Positions 33,683 to 42,262 of a DNA stretch of 64,000 bases are shown here, piece by piece. The DNA is from Candidatus Hydrogenedentota bacterium. GTDB lineage: Bacteria > Hydrogenedentota > Hydrogenedentia > Hydrogenedentales > SLHB01. The stretch spans positions 23,849 to 87,848 of the forward strand of contig DAOLNV010000013.1 in the NCBI GenBank assembly GCA_035416745.1, given 5' to 3'. Under the pieces are notes generated by a model. The model was given only the letters and a program-made list of their open reading frames with translations. It searched no databases and was not told the origin of the DNA. The position numbers were made by a program, and so were the translations under genes. Position 1 is the stretch's first letter; every line of letters starts with the position of its first letter.

Positions 33683-35122
33683 ATGCAACTTGATGTTTAT
33701 ACGTTATCCCGTCTCCAGTTCGCCCTTACCGTGATGTTCCACTACATATTCCCTCCCCTTACCATCGGTTTGGGGTGGCTGATGGTCATCATGGAAGGAA
33801 TGTACCTGAAGACGGGCGACCGCGAATATGACGCCATTGCACGGTTCTGGACAGGCATCTTCGCGCTCGTATTCACGATGGGCGCCGCTACCGGCATTGT
33901 GATGGAGTTTCAGTTTGGGACCAACTGGTCGGCCTACTCGAGGTTTGTGGGCGATGTCTTCGGCCCGGCGCTTGCCGCGGAGGGCATTTTCGCGTTTTTC
34001 CTCGAATCGGCTTTCCTGGCGGTGCTGGTGTTTGGCTGGGACCGGGTCTCCCCGAAGATGCACTTCTTCTCGACGTGCATGGTGTCCCTGGGAGCAGTGC
34101 TTTCCTCGGTGTGGATCGTCGTGGCCAATTCGTGGCAGCAAACCCCCGCGGGATTCGTTTTCAACGAGGAGCTCAATCGGGCCGAAATCACCAGTTTCTG
34201 GGGAATGGTGTTTAATCCATCGACTGTGCACCGGCTGGTGCACGTCTGGATCGGGGCGGGGATTCTGGGGGCCTTTTTCGTGTTGAGCATCGCATCGTAC
34301 TACATCCTCAAGGGGCGGCATAACGGAATGGCGAAGAAGATGTTCAAGGTTGCGCTGGCACTCGGGACATTCATGTCGCTGGCCGCGCTGGGCTCAGGCC
34401 ACCTGCAAGCGAAGAACGTCGGCGCCACACAGCCGACGAAGTTGGCCGCCTTCGAAGGGCTATACAAGACCCCGGACGAGGGGAAGGGCGCGCCGCTCTA
34501 CTTGTTTGGCATCCCCAATAACGAAACCAAGACCGTGGACTTCGGCCTCGCCGTGCCGGGCGCGCTGAGTTTTCTGATGTACGAGAGTTTTACGAAGCCG
34601 GTAACCGGACTCGACCAGTTTCCCGAGGAGGATTGGCCGCCGGTAAACATCACGTTTCAAACCTACCACATCATGATTTCATTGGGCATGTTCTTTATTG
34701 GCATCACCCTGCTGGCATGTTTTTTCTGGTGGCGGGGCACGCTATTCGAGACGCGCTGGCTGCTGTGGCTGTTTGTGTTCGCGGTGGCGGGACCCTTCAT
34801 CGCGAACGAGTTCGGATGGTGCGCGGCGGAACTGGGACGGCAGCCGTGGATCGTTTGGGGCATGTTGCGAACGGAAGAGGCTTTCTCTCCTGCCGTAAGC
34901 GCGGGTCAAGTACTGTTTTCGATTCTGATGTTCGCCCTTCTTTATTGCATGATGTTTATGGTGTGGTTGTTTGTTATGGACAAGAAGATACGCAAGGGTC
35001 CGGAGCTTTCCGGGACCGAGGGGAGTCCGAAGCCGGTCGTGCATGACGCGGCGGCGAAACCGGCAGTCCCGATGATGGACGCCGGGAACGGACCTCAACC
35101 GGACGAATCGCAGGAAAGGTAA
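33683..35122 (+). CDS. cydA: Cytochrome bd ubiquinol oxidase subunit I
   Basis: A 479-residue inner-membrane protein with about nine transmembrane helices that carries hemes b558, b595 and d. His20 in VMFHYIFPPLTIGLGW is the expected b595/d-side ligand, HRLVHVW supplies the b558 histidine, and the GWCAAELGRQPW motif near the quinol site is intact. The loop between helices is short, as in the non-E. coli Q-loop class. The start at 33683 is set by the family N-terminus. It oxidises quinol and reduces oxygen with high affinity; cydB starts 4 nt after it. Confidence 0.96.
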   Translation: MQLDVYTLSRLQFALTVMFHYIFPPLTIGLGWLMVIMEGMYLKTGDREYDAIARFWTGIFALVFTMGAATGIVMEFQFGTNWSAYSRFVGDVFGPALAAEGIFAFFLESAFLAVLVFGWDRVSPKMHFFSTCMVSLGAVLSSVWIVVANSWQQTPAGFVFNEELNRAEITSFWGMVFNPSTVHRLVHVWIGAGILGAFFVLSIASYYILKGRHNGMAKKMFKVALALGTFMSLAALGSGHLQAKNVGATQPTKLAAFEGLYKTPDEGKGAPLYLFGIPNNETKTVDFGLAVPGALSFLMYESFTKPVTGLDQFPEEDWPPVNITFQTYHIMISLGMFFIGITLLACFFWWRGTLFETRWLLWLFVFAVAGPFIANEFGWCAAELGRQPWIVWGMLRTEEAFSPAVSAGQVLFSILMFALLYCMMFMVWLFVMDKKIRKGPELSGTEGSPKPVVHDAAAKPAVPMMDAGNGPQPDESQER

Positions 35123-35126
35123 CGCC

Positions 35127-36152
35127 ATGGACCTCAATACGATCTGGTTCTTCCTGCTTGGAATCCTCCTCACGGGATACGCGATCCTCGACGGGTTCGA
35201 TCTGGGCGTCGGCATCTTGCATCCGTTCCTGCGCGAGGACAGCGACCGCCGGGTGTTGCTGAACTCGATCGGGCCGTTCTGGGACGGAAACGAGGTCTGG
35301 CTGGTGACGTTCGGCGGGGCGATGTTCGCGGCGTTTCCCGAGGTATACGCCACGGTATTCTCGGGCTTCTACACGGCGTTCATGCTGTTGTTGTATGCGC
35401 TGATCTTCCGGGCCATCTCGCTCGAACTGCGCAGCAAAGTGGATAATCCCATGTGGCAGGTTTTCTGGGATTACGCGTTCGCGGCAGGAAGCACGGTGGC
35501 CACGCTGCTGTTCGGCGTGGCCGTGGGCAACGCGATGCTGGGCATTCCCGTCAAAGAAGTGAATGGCGCCGTCGAGTTTGTGGGGACATTCTGGGGTTTG
35601 CTCGGTCCCTACCAGCTTCTGGTGGGGCTTTTCGTGGTAGCCACGTTTGCCCTGCACGGAAACCTGTATCTGTGTCTGAAAACAGATGGCGCGTTACAGG
35701 CCAAGGTACGAACATGGACGGCCAGGACCTTCGCCGTGTTTGTCATATTGTACGTGCTGGCGACAGTGTATACGCTATTCGGCGTTGGCCATGCTCTCGA
35801 CAATCTCAAAGCATACCCGATTGCATGGGCCGTGGCGGCTGTGAGCGTGCTGGCCATAGTGAACATCCCGCGGTCGCTTGCGAAAAACCAGTTCCTGGCG
35901 GCATTCCTGTCGTCGTCGGCGGCCATCGCCGCCTTCAATCTTCTCCTGGGCATCACGCTGTGGCCCAATCTGGTGGTGTCGAGCATCGACCCGGCCTTCA
36001 ACCTCGATATGTACAATGCCGCCTCGTCGGCAAAGACCCTGCAGGTCATGCTGATCATCGCGGGCATCGGGATGCCGTTCGTGCTGGCGTACACGAGCGT
36101 GATCTACTGGGTATTCCGCGGAAAGGTCCAGGCGGACAAGTTGATGTATTGA
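35127..36152 (+). CDS. cydB: Cytochrome bd ubiquinol oxidase subunit II
   Basis: A 341-residue polytopic partner of CydA with the conserved start ILDGFDLGVGILHPFLRED and the WDGNEVWLVTFGGAMFAAFPEVYA stretch split across its second helix. It has about eight predicted helices. It begins 4 nt after cydA and is followed by a strong hairpin, so cydAB is probably the whole operon. No cydX-like small gene or cydDC exporter is seen next to it. Confidence 0.95.
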   Translation: MDLNTIWFFLLGILLTGYAILDGFDLGVGILHPFLREDSDRRVLLNSIGPFWDGNEVWLVTFGGAMFAAFPEVYATVFSGFYTAFMLLLYALIFRAISLELRSKVDNPMWQVFWDYAFAAGSTVATLLFGVAVGNAMLGIPVKEVNGAVEFVGTFWGLLGPYQLLVGLFVVATFALHGNLYLCLKTDGALQAKVRTWTARTFAVFVILYVLATVYTLFGVGHALDNLKAYPIAWAVAAVSVLAIVNIPRSLAKNQFLAAFLSSSAAIAAFNLLLGITLWPNLVVSSIDPAFNLDMYNAASSAKTLQVMLIIAGIGMPFVLAYTSVIYWVFRGKVQADKLMY

Positions 36153-36171
36153 AAAAGGCCATTCGAAGACA

Positions 36172-36208
36172 GTGAAACGCCCAACCAGCAGCCGGTTGGG
36201 CGTTTCAC
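36172..36208. terminator. Strong hairpin terminator after cydB
   Basis: Two perfect 15-bp arms (36172-36186 and 36194-36208) enclose a 7-nt loop. It lies 20 nt after the cydB stop, between cydB (+) and a converging minus-strand gene. The T-run is weak on the plus strand; on the minus strand a run of T follows farther out. It probably ends transcription in both directions. Confidence 0.75.
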
Positions 36209-36265
36209 ATTTGTACCCGCGCGGAACATCTCCGCGACCGGGTCTCGACGCGTCGTTACTGGAAT

Positions 36266-36982
36266 TCAGCCCGCCTGATAACGCATGCGACGGACGACGA
36301 AACCAGCCAGGCCAAGGCCCACCATCACCAAGGTCGCGGGCTCGGGCACAATCACGCACTCGTGCTCGATCCAACCGTCTATCGCGAAGTTCTCTCCCCA
36401 AATGTCGATGGACACCCATTCCGGGTTGAAGTCCGGAATGATGTAGTACCAATCAACTTGCCAATGCTGCCGATCCAACTCGGTCAGCGTTATCTCGCTT
36501 GGGTTGCCGAAGGGATCATCTGGAAAATCGTGGTACGCCGGGACCGGGATCGCAGGGTCGAACAACTCTAGGACCAAATCATTCGTGGCTGCCCGGCCTA
36601 TGTACTGCTCCTGGTCAAACATCGGCGGGGCCCCATCCGGACCGGTATCCTCCCAGTCCGCAGTGGTCCAATTGATTGTGAAGTGGAGGTCCATCTCCAA
36701 TTCGGATACGAGCGGCGTGACTACAAATTGTAGCCATATTTCCTTGAAGTGATTCGGATTTGTGGGGTCGTCATAGAACCACTGGTTATACCATGGCCCC
36801 GTCGGCGCGTTCGGATACCAGAGCCAAACCTGGCCGTCGGGAGTCTGGTAACCGGTACCGCCGCCCGTGATGCCCCCACCTGCTTCGATCTCGGCATCGA
36901 AATAGTCGATCCCCGAGGCGAATGCCGTAGATGCGAGTGCCAAGCACATTCCCAGAAGCACGCAGTTAAAGTGTAACTTCAT
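36266..36982 (-). CDS. PEP-CTERM sorted extracellular protein
   Basis: A 238-residue protein with an N-terminal signal peptide (about 1-22) and a C-terminal PEP-CTERM sorting tag: VPEPATLVMVGLGLAGFVVRR. Such tags are recognised by exosortase, and the proteins often go to the outer surface or exopolysaccharide. The middle part is rich in Asp, Trp, Tyr and Pro and has no recognised domain. AAGGAGGG gives a strong ribosome site. No exosortase gene is in the window. It is isolated between a terminator and a 0.7-kb non-coding stretch. Confidence 0.85.
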   Translation of the reverse strand: MKLHFNCVLLGMCLALASTAFASGIDYFDAEIEAGGGITGGGTGYQTPDGQVWLWYPNAPTGPWYNQWFYDDPTNPNHFKEIWLQFVVTPLVSELEMDLHFTINWTTADWEDTGPDGAPPMFDQEQYIGRAATNDLVLELFDPAIPVPAYHDFPDDPFGNPSEITLTELDRQHWQVDWYYIIPDFNPEWVSIDIWGENFAIDGWIEHECVIVPEPATLVMVGLGLAGFVVRRMRYQAG

Positions 36983-37668
36983 GTCCTACCCTCCTTCTGC
37001 CTGGTGGCACCTACGAACCCCGCCAGAATGGAGCCGTCTCCCGCTCCAAATGCCACCTAATACACAATCTTTCGCATTTTTTGTACCAAGAAACACGAAT
37101 ATCGATAAAGTCATGCTTGCCAATAACATCACTTTTGCTGACCGCTCAAGACCGGTTTGACGATCCCTGGTCAAATGAAGATTATGTGGTCAGGACTGAC
37201 CAACAAATGACTCATGTGCTGCCAATTCTCCTTGCACTGTCTTATGCCCGCCGTCACAAGCTGTAAAAGCCGGCTTCAGGACTTCCGAAAAGAAACGCTT
37301 TCCCTTGCGCAGGTTTCGTCTCCTGCGTCTCCGACGTCAGCACTGTGTTCCGGTATTCCACAGGGACAGTCTCGGCCATGCGGGCGGATTTGGCAGTAGA
37401 GGAAAGAGGCGGCCTTGGGCGAGATGAACAGGATTGCCGCGATGATCTGGAGGCCTTCGGCCGCGAGAGTGCCGCGCTCCGGAGGTCCCATGCCCCCACC
37501 GACCGCGCTCCGGAGCCCATGCCCCCGTCGGCCGCGCTTCAAAGACTTTCGGTCGAAAGAGCGTCGCAGTCTGCAGACCGCGACATATGGGGAGGAAACA
37601 AGCAACACTGGCCAACTGGTAAACTGTTCAGGGGATGGGCCAATTCTATGGTGTCCGGGAAATTACAG
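36983..37668. other. Non-coding stretch upstream of the PEP-CTERM gene
   Basis: A 686-nt stretch. The part next to the PEP-CTERM gene (about 36983-37260) is less GC-rich and probably holds its promoter. The left-out part at 37350-37620 contains tandem direct repeats and open frames on several strands without family features. I see no supported gene here. Confidence 0.55.
37472..37531. repeat. Two tandem direct repeats of about 30 bp
   Basis: The unit CCGCGCTCCGGAG, then CCCATGCCCCC, occurs at 37472-37502 and again at 37503-37531 with a 2-nt indel. A third partial start (CCGCGCTTC) follows at 37532. Similar words (GCCGCGCTCCGAAG) recur in the repeat region near 50.57 kb, so these may be members of a dispersed intergenic family. 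Confidence 0.6.
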
Positions 37669-38556
37669 TCAATCGTTCTTGATGTTAAAGATGGCGACCT
37701 CGTCCTGCAGGAAGAGGGGGACGTAGAGGAGCATACGTTTTCGGTCGAGGCCGATGTCCGCGGGGGTCTTGACATCGGCAAGGGGGGCGATGGCTTTGCG
37801 GTCGGGCCCGACGGCCCAGATCTTGTTGCCGTTGAAATCGGAGACGATAAAGGTGCCGTCGTCGAGGACCTCGATGCCGTCAAGGGCCGCAAAGTAGGCG
37901 GCCAGACCGAAGGGAACAGGGTCAGCCTCGCCCTTGGGGTCGAGTTCGTAAATATCGTGCTGGTCCCAACTGACCGCAAAGAAAGCGCCTTTGTGGAACA
38001 CGATGCCGTTGACGCTCGGCGGGGCTTTGAGGACGGTGACTGTTTTCGAGGAGGGTTCAACCTTGTAGATGACGCCCCGGGCGGTGTCGCTGGCGTAGAC
38101 GCATGTCCCATCGGTGGCCAGGTCGTTGATTCTTTGGGCATCGGGCACGGGAATGTTCGTCAACTGGCCGCCGGGCTGGAGCGAGCGGCAAAGCAGGCGG
38201 CTATTGTCGGCAAGGTACAGCGTGTCGTTGAGGATGCACATGCCCTTGGGGGCGTTGAGAACGGCGTCCGGCGAACTGTCGAGCCAGCGCCTCTTCAGCA
38301 CCTTGCCATCGGACGTCATAAGTGAGATAAAGCCCTGACCGTCGTCGGTCCAGTACTGGTCAGGCAACGCTTCGATGTTCGAGACGTAGGCCAAGGCATT
38401 CCCGGCGTCGGCAACGACACACTCGGGCACTTTGCACTCCTCGACGGTCTTCACGGGCTCGAGACGCCACGGAATGGGGCCCGCCTCTTCTCCGGCGAAG
38501 GCGGGGCATGCCGCAATCATCGCGACAGTCAGGTGCATTGCAGCCCGTTTCAGCAT
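37669..38556 (-). CDS. Secreted SMP-30/NHL-like beta-propeller protein
   Basis: A 295-residue exported protein. The start at 38556 is chosen because it yields a clear signal peptide and has GGGAGG upstream; an in-frame start at 38610 would add 18 residues before it. The mature part has propeller-type repeats (APKGMCILNDTLYLADN, INDLATDGTCVYASD, LDGIEVLDDGTFIVSDFNG, PADIGLDRKRMLLYVP). This is as in SMP-30/gluconolactonase and NHL proteins, which bind Ca or act as lactonases or sugar-sensing scaffolds. No lactonase active site can be confirmed. It follows the RidA-fold gene by 57 nt on the same strand. Confidence 0.75.
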   Translation of the reverse strand: MLKRAAMHLTVAMIAACPAFAGEEAGPIPWRLEPVKTVEECKVPECVVADAGNALAYVSNIEALPDQYWTDDGQGFISLMTSDGKVLKRRWLDSSPDAVLNAPKGMCILNDTLYLADNSRLLCRSLQPGGQLTNIPVPDAQRINDLATDGTCVYASDTARGVIYKVEPSSKTVTVLKAPPSVNGIVFHKGAFFAVSWDQHDIYELDPKGEADPVPFGLAAYFAALDGIEVLDDGTFIVSDFNGNKIWAVGPDRKAIAPLADVKTPADIGLDRKRMLLYVPLFLQDEVAIFNIKND

Positions 38557-38613
38557 CGTCACGCCTCCCGCCTGGCACACTGGCATTACCGGCCGTCTTT
38601 CGAAGTACATCGT

Positions 38614-39720
38614 CTATTTTGCCACAATGGCGTCGAGTTCCACCTCAAAAAGAAGGTTGTCGCGGCAGATGTCGTCCTTTACATAGGCTACGGGCAAGTC
38701 AGAGATGCCTTGCGCTTCGCAATATTGCGGGAAGAGCCCGAATTCCTTGGGCTCCTTGAAATACGCGATGCTGCGGCAAACGTCCTTCCAATCCATGCCG
38801 CGGGACTCGAGGATGGCGTAGATGACCTCCATCGTCCTGGCGATCTGACCCTCGATATCATCGATAAAGACGGTATGGCCTTCGGGGGCGATGCTTGCGG
38901 TGCCGGAGACGTAGACCCGGCGGTGGTCATCCGTTTCGAACTCGACGGCGCGGCTGAACGAACTGCCATAATCGAGGGCGGGGCATTGCAGCGGAGAAGG
39001 CAAGGGACGCCGCTTTACCGAGCCGTCTTTTGCCTTGACCGCGATGAGGCCGCCGGTCAACGCGGCCCCGAAAGCGTTCGAGCCGCCGACGGCGGTGCTT
39101 GCGGGAACGAAACCCTCAAAAACGCGCCACCGTTTGAACATGGTGTCTCGGGCCTGGTTGAACTGTGGATACCACGCCGTGATCTTGTCGTTGTAAAACC
39201 ACGTACGGAGAACGTCGTGGAAGTTCATGTCGGCGGTCTCGAGTCCAGCCTCCATCTGTTCGAAAACGGAGATCGCTTGCATCCCTTCCGCGAGGGAAAT
39301 ATCGGCGGGCAAAATTCCGCCGAGGCGGCAATACGCGGCGGATGCGTCTTCATAGCACACGCCGATGCTCCGGCCGTCATGGAGTACGGGGCTGACCTCG
39401 AGATCAGTCACGGCCCACAGTTGCACGGCGGCAGCGGGCGGCTCGGCATCGGCGCCCTCGGAGATCCAGAGCACGGGCCAAGTGATTTCGCCGCGCGCGG
39501 CAACCAGACGCTCGAAGGCCGCATCACCGGCACGGCGGGAAACGCCAAAGATCTCGTGTGACACCACGGAGGCGCGGCGAGCGTCGATTTCCTGAAAAAC
39601 ATCGAGCAGCAGTGACCCCAGGTCCTGTCCCGGCAACGGCGCGGCCGTAATGAACAGTTCCTGGTAGCCGCTTCGCTGGGCAATCCGTGTTTGTATGCTG
39701 TTCTCTTCTCTCAAATTCAC
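38614..39720 (-). CDS. RidA/YjgF-fold protein with an N-terminal chorismatase-like half
   Basis: A 368-residue protein. Residues about 235-365 are a RidA/YjgF domain (RVYVSGTASIAPEGHTVF, then FPQYCEAQ and LLFEVELDAIVA). The N-terminal half resembles the extra domain of FkbO/Hyg5-type chorismatases, which are built from two YjgF-like units, but catalytic residues were not verified. RidA proteins hydrolyse reactive enamines and imines. The GTG start at 39720 is preceded by AAGGACGG. No signal peptide is seen, in contrast with the exported proteins on both sides. Confidence 0.65.
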   Translation of the reverse strand: MNLREENSIQTRIAQRSGYQELFITAAPLPGQDLGSLLLDVFQEIDARRASVVSHEIFGVSRRAGDAAFERLVAARGEITWPVLWISEGADAEPPAAAVQLWAVTDLEVSPVLHDGRSIGVCYEDASAAYCRLGGILPADISLAEGMQAISVFEQMEAGLETADMNFHDVLRTWFYNDKITAWYPQFNQARDTMFKRWRVFEGFVPASTAVGGSNAFGAALTGGLIAVKAKDGSVKRRPLPSPLQCPALDYGSSFSRAVEFETDDHRRVYVSGTASIAPEGHTVFIDDIEGQIARTMEVIYAILESRGMDWKDVCRSIAYFKEPKEFGLFPQYCEAQGISDLPVAYVKDDICRDNLLFEVELDAIVAK

Positions 39721-39845
39721 GTTCCGTCCTTTGCGACAGTCTCACATGCGGCGCGCCGAAGCCCGCCTGACGAGACCGGGTTGTTATACAGAGCGCACGG
39801 CAGAACCGGGCGCCATTTTCTATCCGTCAAGACTTCATACGAGTG

Positions 39846-41687
39846 CTAGAGCGACAAAACATATACGGCGAGATCAGCGAGTTGCTCGTCCGTCAAACCG
39901 GCGGGATAATGCTGCGCTCCCGAATCCTCACGCTTCAGCATATCGAGCATGGTCGCGGCCCGGCCGTCGTGCAGATACGGGGCGGTCCGCCAGACCTCGA
40001 TGAGCGTTGGCGTGTCGAATTTTGTGTCGACTTCGCGGTCCTTCCCGGTACCCACGTTGTAAAGCTGCAGATCGGTGTACAAGGGCGCGGGGTGGCACGC
40101 CGCGCAGCCCGCTTGTTGAAAGAGAGCTTCGCCGCGTTTGGCGGCTTCGCTGAGCGCACCGTCCTGCAGGTATGGGCTCGGCACCGCGGTAACGGCCTTT
40201 GCATACTCGTCGATCGCCTGGGCGTCCTCCTCCGGACGCACGGCGAATTGGATGAAGCGAATGCCCGAGCGGACGGCCGTCTCCGCTTTATCACGCACGC
40301 CGGTGACCATGACCGGCGGCGTCTTGTGCGACAAGAGGAGGCTCTTGCTGTTCTTGGGATTGCCCATGCCGTCGTTGAGAAGGTCCCAATTCAGACCATC
40401 GGCGCGCATGTCGGGATGGCAACTGGCGCAGCTTTGCCAGTTCTGGAAACACAGGGCGGCGTCGTTGAACAGCATCTCGCCTTTGCGCACGGCCGTCATT
40501 TCCTGCCTGGCTCCCAGGGGTATGGACGCGGCGGCGGGACGAGCCTCGGGATTCGCGTCTACCACGCCGACGCTGTCGGTGAAATACTCGGCCGCGTAGA
40601 CTTTCGTGCCGGCCATGGCGATCCCGCGGGCGCCGTTGCCCTTGAGTTTGAGACGGCGGCGCATGCCGACCAGGAATGCGAGGTCGTTGGGGACATCGCC
40701 GGGGGCGCGGGACACTTCGGACACCTGCTCGCCCGCGGCGACTTTGGTGAGCTTGTCGTGCATCGCAGCGCGGTCAATCACGCTGATTTCATGGGTGCCC
40801 GCGTGAGAGACGCAGACGCAGGCGCCGTCGGCGCTTACCAGCACCCCCCACGGATTGGCGGCCCCCAGGTCGACGTCGTCGAGCAGAACCGTGTTGAACA
40901 GCTTCTGGCCGGCGATATCGATGATGCTCAGCGCGTTGGTATTCATCCAGCCACGCTCCAGTTGCGTGGTAGGAAGCTGGTAGCGTCCAAGAAGATGGGT
41001 AGCGTACGCATATGCGCCATCGGGCGAGACGGCAATGCCGCGGAGACCGGTGCTGCCATTGGGGAGCACGATGTTCGTGACGACGCTCTTCGCGCTTGTG
41101 TCGATAATCGAGACGTTCGCGGACACGTAGTCGCCATCGGAGGGGCCCACAGGAAGGTGGTTGGCCACACAAAGCCATTTCCCATCGGGAGTAACAGCCG
41201 CGCCGAAGGGTTCGCGAGGCACCGCTATTCGCGCAAGTTCCGCATTGGCGGCGGCATCGATCACGGAAACGTTGTTGTCAAAACGGTTGCAGACGTAAAC
41301 AAACCTCCCATCGGGGCTTGCGACGGGGGAAACCGGCGTATGCCCGAGGGGAATGCTTGCTCTGACCGCCCCGTCGGCACGGTTCATCACAAGCAGAGCG
41401 CCTTTGGGCGCGCCGATGGTCACGTAAAGGGCGGTTCCGTCAGCGGAAATGCAGAGCCCCGTGGGCGAATCCGGCAGGGGAAAGCTGGCGGCAACTGCAT
41501 TGTTCTCCAGCCCCAGTACTATGACCTGCTTGCCTGTGTGTGCAGCGACATATAGCGTGGTCTGCTCGGGACTCACCGCCACACACAACGGCGACACGTA
41601 TTCCTGCGCGAATGCGATGCCGGCCGTCAATCCCGCAATCACTATCACGGCCGCACACCCGCGCTGCCAGATCGTCGCCTTCGTCAT
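39846..41687 (-). CDS. Exported YVTN-propeller protein with diheme cytochrome c peroxidase-like domain
   Basis: A 613-residue exported protein. A signal peptide precedes a YVTN-type seven-bladed propeller (about 30-390; repeats such as AVSPDGAYAYATHLLGRY and ASPDGRFVYVCNRFDNN). A cytochrome domain with two heme c sites follows, CASCH and CAACH. The sequence after the first heme and the ending TPTLIEVWRTAPYLHDGR match the MauG/CcpA family. Such proteins reduce peroxide or oxidise substrates using electrons from small cytochromes. The start at 41687 has GGGGGA at good spacing. It is a further large periplasmic cytochrome in a region with three HzsA-like ones. Confidence 0.85.
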   Translation of the reverse strand: MTKATIWQRGCAAVIVIAGLTAGIAFAQEYVSPLCVAVSPEQTTLYVAAHTGKQVIVLGLENNAVAASFPLPDSPTGLCISADGTALYVTIGAPKGALLVMNRADGAVRASIPLGHTPVSPVASPDGRFVYVCNRFDNNVSVIDAAANAELARIAVPREPFGAAVTPDGKWLCVANHLPVGPSDGDYVSANVSIIDTSAKSVVTNIVLPNGSTGLRGIAVSPDGAYAYATHLLGRYQLPTTQLERGWMNTNALSIIDIAGQKLFNTVLLDDVDLGAANPWGVLVSADGACVCVSHAGTHEISVIDRAAMHDKLTKVAAGEQVSEVSRAPGDVPNDLAFLVGMRRRLKLKGNGARGIAMAGTKVYAAEYFTDSVGVVDANPEARPAAASIPLGARQEMTAVRKGEMLFNDAALCFQNWQSCASCHPDMRADGLNWDLLNDGMGNPKNSKSLLLSHKTPPVMVTGVRDKAETAVRSGIRFIQFAVRPEEDAQAIDEYAKAVTAVPSPYLQDGALSEAAKRGEALFQQAGCAACHPAPLYTDLQLYNVGTGKDREVDTKFDTPTLIEVWRTAPYLHDGRAATMLDMLKREDSGAQHYPAGLTDEQLADLAVYVLSL

Positions 41688-42055
41688 GTCACGGTCCCCC
41701 TGTTCGGCGCCCAGCTTTACCCGGCGCACTGACCTTTGTCCAAAAAACGCGGCCGCAACACCACGCCGGCACGATACGGGGCGGTTTTGCCGGCCGCGGC
41801 ATCGGTTGAACCCTCATTGTACCGATTTCTTCGGCGAGATTCTAACTGCATACCCCCGAGAACAGGACAATTCCCGTATACCCTGCATACAGCCCTCCCA
41901 GGGGAGTTTCTCGAGAGGTTAAACACCAATTTGCGCCGAAATATCCCTGGTCTGCCGTTGAGTGAGCCAAACAAGGGAAGAACGCGCCTTTTGTCGTCGT
42001 GGCAGGCCTCGAAGCCCGCGCGTTTCATACCAGTACTATGCAAGGGGCCGCCTGC
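41688..42055. other. Intergenic stretch
   Basis: A 368-nt stretch between the cytochrome start and the gene remnant. Several short frames exist but none has family features, codon pattern or ribosome site to support a gene. It should contain the promoter of the cytochrome gene. Confidence 0.5.
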
Positions 42056-42262
42056 TCATCCCTGAGATTCGCCCTGGGCCTTGGGCGTCCGATGCGACCG
42101 GTCTTTGGCATGTTGCGCCTCGGGTTCGCCGAACAGGACCATGCGGAACCCCACATTGAAGGTCCGCTGCCAGGGTTTGTGTGCGAGCCGGTATGCGGCC
42201 TTTGCCCGGCAATGCCGGTCGTACCACGAGCCGCCGCGTTCCAGCTCTCTTGGCGTTGCTGG
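42056..42262 (-). pseudogene. C-terminal remnant of an FGE-fold gene, in frame after a stop codon
   Basis: Directly after the stop (TGA, 42263-42265) of the neighbouring HzsA-FGE gene, the same frame continues for 68 codons to a second TGA. The translation begins PATPRELERGGSWYDRHCRA and contains WQRTFNVGFRMVL, which is the last part of an FGE/SUMF1-fold domain. The order of motifs (GGSWYD, a P-W-Q turn, NVGFR) matches the C-termini of all three intact paralogues. It is more likely the tail of a lost fourth copy, fused by deletion, than an extension of the first gene, because that gene already ends with its own complete FGE tail. No start codon or ribosome site is seen. Confidence 0.75.

Noticed and set aside
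37254..37620. Minus-strand open frames between the PEP-CTERM and SMP-30-like genes
   Set aside because: All three frames are open in a repeat-containing stretch, with no ribosome site or domain. Judged non-coding.
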